A DNA stretch of 8,637 nt from SCRT01 sp036379455 (GTDB taxonomy: Bacteria > Pseudomonadota > Gammaproteobacteria > Nevskiales > Nevskiaceae). The stretch is taken from the NCBI GenBank assembly GCA_036379455.1, contig DASVGQ010000026.1, positions 1 through 8,637 of the forward strand, in the 5' to 3' direction. Under the pieces are notes generated by a model. The model saw only the letters and a program-made list of their open reading frames with translations. It did not search any database and was not told the origin of the DNA. The translations under genes were made by a program, and so were the position numbers. Positions 5,704 through 8,637 of the stretch are shown here, in pieces (position 1 is the first letter of the stretch; every line of letters starts with the position of its first letter).

Positions 5704-6558
5704 ATGACGAATTCCAACGCGGCGGATGCGGGCAGCTTCAAGCTCGGCGGCGAGCTCGAGATTCATCGCCTCGGCTACGGGGCGATGCGGATTACCGGCA
5801 AGGGGATATGGGGCGAACCGGAGGATCGTCCGCGGTGTCTCGCGACCCTGAAGCGCGTGCCGCAGCTGGGCGTGAACTTCATTGACACAGCGGACGCCTA
5901 CGGTCCGACCGTGTCCGAGCCGATGCTGCGCGAGGCGCTGCACCCCTACGGCGACATCACGATCGCGACGAAGGGCGGCCAGGTGCGCACCGGCCCCAAC
6001 AAGTGGATCCCGCTGGGCGATCCGGACTATCTGCTGCAGCAGGTGAAGATGAGCCTGCGCTGGCTGGGTCTCGAGCGGATCCCGCTGTGGCAGCTGCATC
6101 GGATCGATCCGAAGGTGCCGCGCGCCGAGCAGTTCGACGCCATCCGCTCGATGCTGGACGCAGGACTGATCCGCTTTGCGGGCCTGAGCGAGGTGGACGT
6201 CGACGACGTCAAGGCCGCACGCAAGGTGTTCCCGGTGGCTACGGTGCAGAATCAGTACAGCGTCAACTTCCGCAAGCACGAAGGCGTGCTCGAATACTGC
6301 GAGCGGGAAGGCATCGGCTTCATCCCGTGGTCACCCCTGTTTCGCGGCAAGCTGCTGGACAATGCGTCGCTCGGGAAGATCGCGCGGCGCCACGACGTCA
6401 GCCCTGCCCAGCTCGGCATCGCTTGGCTGCTGAAGCGCAGCCCGGTGATGATCCCGATTCCCGGCACCTCGCGAGTGGAGCACCTCGAGGAGAACGTCGC
6501 TGCGGCTGCCGTACGGTTGAGCGACGAGGAATACGAAGCGCTCAACGCGCTGGCGTGA
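5704..6558 (+). CDS. Aldo/keto reductase, YdbC/PdxI-like
   Basis: A 284-residue cytoplasmic NAD(P)H-dependent oxidoreductase with the aldo/keto reductase barrel. The catalytic tetrad is visible: Asp61 and Tyr66 in FIDTADAYG (59-67), Lys90 in TIATKGG (86-92) and His132 in WQLHRID (129-135). Other landmarks are RLGYGAMRITG (22-32), GLSEV (160-164), VQNQYSVNFR (181-190), PWSPL (208-212) and the cofactor-binding end IPGTSRVEHLEEN (252-264). The layout matches the subgroup containing E. coli YdbC (PdxI, a pyridoxal reductase), notably RLGYGAM, NQY and LLKRSPVMIPIPGTS. The substrate is not established: many close relatives are annotated only as oxidoreductases. The start is supported by GAGGA at 5692-5696. 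It stands alone, divergent from the FimV-like gene and 177 bp before the next gene, with a GC-rich inverted repeat just after its stop. Confidence 0.93.
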   Translation: MTNSNAADAGSFKLGGELEIHRLGYGAMRITGKGIWGEPEDRPRCLATLKRVPQLGVNFIDTADAYGPTVSEPMLREALHPYGDITIATKGGQVRTGPNKWIPLGDPDYLLQQVKMSLRWLGLERIPLWQLHRIDPKVPRAEQFDAIRSMLDAGLIRFAGLSEVDVDDVKAARKVFPVATVQNQYSVNFRKHEGVLEYCEREGIGFIPWSPLFRGKLLDNASLGKIARRHDVSPAQLGIAWLLKRSPVMIPIPGTSRVEHLEENVAAAAVRLSDEEYEALNALA

Positions 6559-6586
6559 ACGGCGATCGCGCCGGCGCACCCGCCGT
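6559..6586 (+). terminator. Possible hairpin after the aldo/keto reductase stop
   Basis: ACGGCG (6559-6564) can pair with CGCCGT (6581-6586). The loop holds a 10 bp palindrome, GCGCCGGCGC (6568-6577). It begins directly after the TGA. No T-run follows, so it is at most a weak or factor-dependent terminator. Confidence 0.25.
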
Positions 6587-6723
6587 CGGCTGATGCCGTC
6601 ACCAATGCGTTGGCGCTTTCCTCAAGCCCTCAGTACAGGAAGTTCTTTGTTCATGCCGGCGGCCGCCGCCTACCGTGCTCCGTGCGCCGCGAGTTGGCGG
6701 CGAGATCCATCATTGGATGAGAC

Positions 6724-6727
6724 GGAG
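6724..6727 (+). promoter_or_regulatory. Shine-Dalgarno site of the DUF1326 gene
   Basis: GGAG with an 8 nt spacer before the ATG at 6736. Confidence 0.6.
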
Positions 6728-6735
6728 CAACGGAC

Positions 6736-7380
6736 ATGGCGGAGACGATCCCTGCGTGGCACGCCAACGGCGAGTGGTTCGACGTCTGCAGCTGCAGCCT
6801 GCCGTGCCCCTGCGAGTTTGCGCAGGCGCCGACCAATGACCACTGCGACGGTGTGCTGGCCTTCGTCGTCCACGAGGGCCGGTACGGCGACGTGGCGCTG
6901 CACGAGCTGAACGTCGTGCTGGTCGGTGCGTTCGACGGCAACCTGTGGGAAGGCGGCGCCCGGCAGACCGTGGGGATCTATCTCGACGAACGCGCCGACG
7001 CGGATCAGCGTCACGCGCTCCAGCAGATCTTCAGCGGCGCGGCGGGCGGCTGGCCGGCGAACTACGCGAAGGTGATCAAGGAAGTACGGGGCGTGGAAGC
7101 GGCGGCAATCGAGATCGTCATCGAGCCGGATCTCGCGCGTTGGCACGTGCGTGTCGGAAATACCGTCGAAGCCAGCGCCGAGGCGCTCACGGGTCCGACC
7201 ACGCCGCCGGGCAAGCGCGTGCAGCTCATCAATCCGCCCGGCAGCGAGGTGGGCTCCGGGCAGGTGGCAACGTGGGGAACGGGCGTGCGCCAGCGCGTCG
7301 ATGCCTTCGGCTTCAAGTACGACCTGCACGGCGTGTCCAGCAAGCACATTCCCTTCGCGTGGTCGAGCGCGTCCGCGTGA
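6736..7380 (+). CDS. DUF1326 domain-containing protein, cysteine-rich N-terminus
   Basis: A 214-residue protein of the DUF1326 family, whose function is not established. No signal peptide or membrane segment is seen, so it is probably cytoplasmic. The N-terminus carries a dense cysteine cluster, DVCSCSLPCPCEF (16-28, Cys18, Cys20, Cys24, Cys26), followed by His36-Cys37. This C-x-C-xxx-C-x-C arrangement is typical of the family and looks able to bind a metal or do thiol chemistry. The rest alternates beta strands (about 40-85, 120-145, 160-200) with a helix (86-100), and has no recognised nucleotide-binding motif. GGAG at 6724-6727 supports the start. Its stop codon overlaps the GTG start of the DUF2182 membrane gene (GTGA, 7377-7380), so the two are almost certainly co-translated and likely act together. 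The family assignment is by memory of the motif. Confidence 0.85.
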   Translation: MAETIPAWHANGEWFDVCSCSLPCPCEFAQAPTNDHCDGVLAFVVHEGRYGDVALHELNVVLVGAFDGNLWEGGARQTVGIYLDERADADQRHALQQIFSGAAGGWPANYAKVIKEVRGVEAAAIEIVIEPDLARWHVRVGNTVEASAEALTGPTTPPGKRVQLINPPGSEVGSGQVATWGTGVRQRVDAFGFKYDLHGVSSKHIPFAWSSASA

Positions 7381-8192
7381 TCGCCGGCGCCGGCCGCGTT
7401 GCCGGCCGGCGTCGGCCGGCGGCGCTGCCGGTAGTCGTGGCGGTCATCGGGACGGCGCTGGCCGCTTGGGTCGTCTCCGCAGCGATGATGAGCGGAATGT
7501 CGCGGATGCCGGGCGCCGGCCTCGGTCCGTTGGCGTGGTTTCTCGGCCTGTGGGTTGTGATGATGGCGGCGATGATGTTGCCGTCGGTGTGGCCAATGAT
7601 CCTGGCGCACGTGCAGGCAAGCGCGGCCCACGCGCGCTTCCGTGGCGAAGTGGCGCTGTCCGCATCCCTGTTCGTGGGTGGCTACCTGCTGAGCTGGGCG
7701 GCCTATGGCGTCGTCGCCTACGCCGTCTATCGCGGGATCGCGCAGCTCGAGCTCGGCTGGCTTGCGTGGGCGCGTGGCGGGGCGCTGGCGGCGGGTGCGG
7801 TCATTGTCGCCGCAGGGCTGTACCAGCTCACGCCCTTCAAGCGCGTGTGCCTCCGCCACTGCCGCTCGCCGCTGCGATTCATCGTGCACGAGTGGCACCC
7901 GGGGCTCATCGCCGCGCCATGCATGGGCGTGCGGCACGGCCTGTGGTGCGTGGGATGCTGCGCCGGGCTGATGCTGCTGTTGCTGGCGCTCGGCGCGATG
8001 AGCCTGCTGTGGATGGGCGTGGTCACCGCGCTCATCTTCGCGGAGAAGCTCGCGCCCTGGCCGCGGGTCCGGCTTGCGGTTGCCGCGCTGTGCGTGGCGC
8101 TCGGGATCGCCGTTGCCGCGGCGCCGTCCTTCGTGACGACACTCGCAGGAACGCCGTCCGGCGTGACGCCCGCCTTGATGCCCATGCGCTGA
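7377..8192 (+). CDS. DUF2182 family polytopic membrane protein, predicted metal-binding
   Basis: A 271-residue integral inner-membrane protein of the DUF2182 family, described only as a predicted metal-binding membrane protein. Hydrophobic segments lie at about 17-37, 53-75, 93-115, 133-152, 196-223 (long enough for one or two passes) and 231-250. The family core VMMAAMMLPSVWPM (61-74) is present, rich in Met inside the membrane. A second cluster comprises Cys158, His161 and Cys162, then Cys182, His187, Cys191, Cys194 and Cys195 (GLWCVGCC). These could bind metal or exchange thiols with the partner protein. The start is GTG at 7377, overlapping the DUF1326 stop by 4 nt; another in-frame GTG lies at 7359. 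The first in-frame ATG (about codon 37) would remove the first membrane helix, so it is unlikely. The short N-terminus is Arg-rich (RRR, 11-13). It converges on the MFS gene with a 32 bp gap. Confidence 0.87.
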   Translation: MIAGAGRVAGRRRPAALPVVVAVIGTALAAWVVSAAMMSGMSRMPGAGLGPLAWFLGLWVVMMAAMMLPSVWPMILAHVQASAAHARFRGEVALSASLFVGGYLLSWAAYGVVAYAVYRGIAQLELGWLAWARGGALAAGAVIVAAGLYQLTPFKRVCLRHCRSPLRFIVHEWHPGLIAAPCMGVRHGLWCVGCCAGLMLLLLALGAMSLLWMGVVTALIFAEKLAPWPRVRLAVAALCVALGIAVAAAPSFVTTLAGTPSGVTPALMPMR

Positions 8193-8224
8193 GCGTGCGA
8201 CGGATGATCTGGCGCCGCGCGCCC

Positions 8225-8637
8225 TCACCACGCTCCGTGGTGCTCGGGGATGCGGGAGATCATCGGCAGCGAGACGAACAGCAGCGCGGCCACGGCGATG
8301 GTGAACCACGACTGCGCGTGGCCGCTGTGCCCCGCGCTGGCGATGATGGCGGTCGCCACCGACACGGTCACGATGGAGCCCATGTACAGCGACATGGTCC
8401 GCAGCGCCGCGAGCGTGGAGGAATGCTCGGGCGCGAGCTGCAGGCCGGCGTTGCGCGCCGCGGGATTCGTGGTGCCGTAGCCCAGCCCGATGACGAAGGC
8501 GCCGATGGCCAGCCACCAGTAGGACGAGATGGCGGCGGGTGGCGCGAGCGTCAGCATCGCCATGCCGGCGGCGATGACGAAGCTGCCGACGTACATCGGC
8601 GGCCGATGGCCGGTGCGCCGCAGCGCCATGGCGGCGG
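8225..8637 (-). CDS. MFS transporter, C-terminal part (N-terminus beyond right edge)
   Basis: The last 137 or so residues of a major facilitator superfamily transporter, probably a drug/proton antiporter of the DHA2 (EmrB/QacA) type. Counting from the Met at 8629, there is a basic loop (ALRRTGHRPP) like the inter-helix loops of the family, then hydrophobic helices at about 12-30, 38-52, 77-99 and 106-124. The segment GLGYGTTNPAARNAGLQ (48-64), then APEHSSTLAALR, matches the DHA2 pattern G-x-G-x-x-x-P-x-x-x-A followed by a short soluble loop and a helix rich in small residues. It ends in RIPEHHGAW with a TGA stop at 8225. The frame stays open to the window edge, so the Met at 8629 is internal. 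The substrate cannot be told. It converges on the DUF2182 gene. Confidence 0.8.
   Translation of the reverse strand, partial: AAMALRRTGHRPPMYVGSFVIAAGMAMLTLAPPAAISSYWWLAIGAFVIGLGYGTTNPAARNAGLQLAPEHSSTLAALRTMSLYMGSIVTVSVATAIIASAGHSGHAQSWFTIAVAALLFVSLPMISRIPEHHGAW

Noticed and set aside
6618..6641. TTCCT/AGGAA inverted repeat upstream of the DUF1326 gene
   Set aside because: A 5 bp stem with a 14 nt loop is expected by chance at this length, and no second copy or promoter fit supports it as an operator.
7062..8516. Long open frame (484 codons) on the minus strand opposite the DUF1326/DUF2182 genes
   Set aside because: Its product is Arg/His/Pro-rich low complexity without family motifs, and it lies opposite two recognisable genes. 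It is an artefact of GC-rich third positions.

Overview
This is a GC-rich chromosomal window that most likely comes from a gammaproteobacterium; a betaproteobacterium is possible. The lineage call rests on a full-length YicC whose ends match the E. coli family closely, a FimV-type membrane protein with a LysM-like motif, a beta-class-like glutathione S-transferase, and WxxGxW-repeat and bacterial glutaminyl-cyclase proteins common in such genomes. I see no rRNA, tRNA, CRISPR array, insertion sequence, phage gene or attachment site. The GC bias opens long spurious reading frames opposite most genes, and these have been left out.

Layout, left to right. (1) A dienelactone-hydrolase family gene runs off the left edge on the minus strand. 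It is divergent from a plus-strand glutathione S-transferase across about 230 bp. (2) The GST converges, with a 19 bp gap, on a minus-strand gene for an exported glutaminyl-peptide cyclotransferase. (3) The cyclotransferase start codon lies only 6 bp from the start of the divergent plus-strand yicC, so their promoters must overlap each other's coding sequence. (4) yicC converges on two minus-strand envelope genes: an exported WxxGxW-repeat protein with a basic tail and, upstream of it, a short FimV-like inner-membrane protein. (5) A 276 bp divergent region separates the FimV-like gene from a plus-strand aldo/keto reductase. (6) A plus-strand pair follows, in which a Cys-rich DUF1326 protein overlaps by 4 nt a polytopic DUF2182 membrane protein. 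(7) The C-terminal part of an MFS transporter enters from the right edge on the minus strand.

Most genes look like single-gene transcription units. Loose themes are small-molecule oxidation and detoxification (hydrolase, GST, aldo/keto reductase, MFS exporter) and cell-envelope proteins (cyclotransferase, repeat protein, FimV-like). The only clear two-gene operon is DUF1326-DUF2182. Both families are conserved and have no established function that I know of. Their clustered cysteines and histidines make this pair the best candidate here for an undescribed system, probably in metal or thiol chemistry at the inner membrane. The tight cyclotransferase/yicC divergence is the most unusual piece of architecture.
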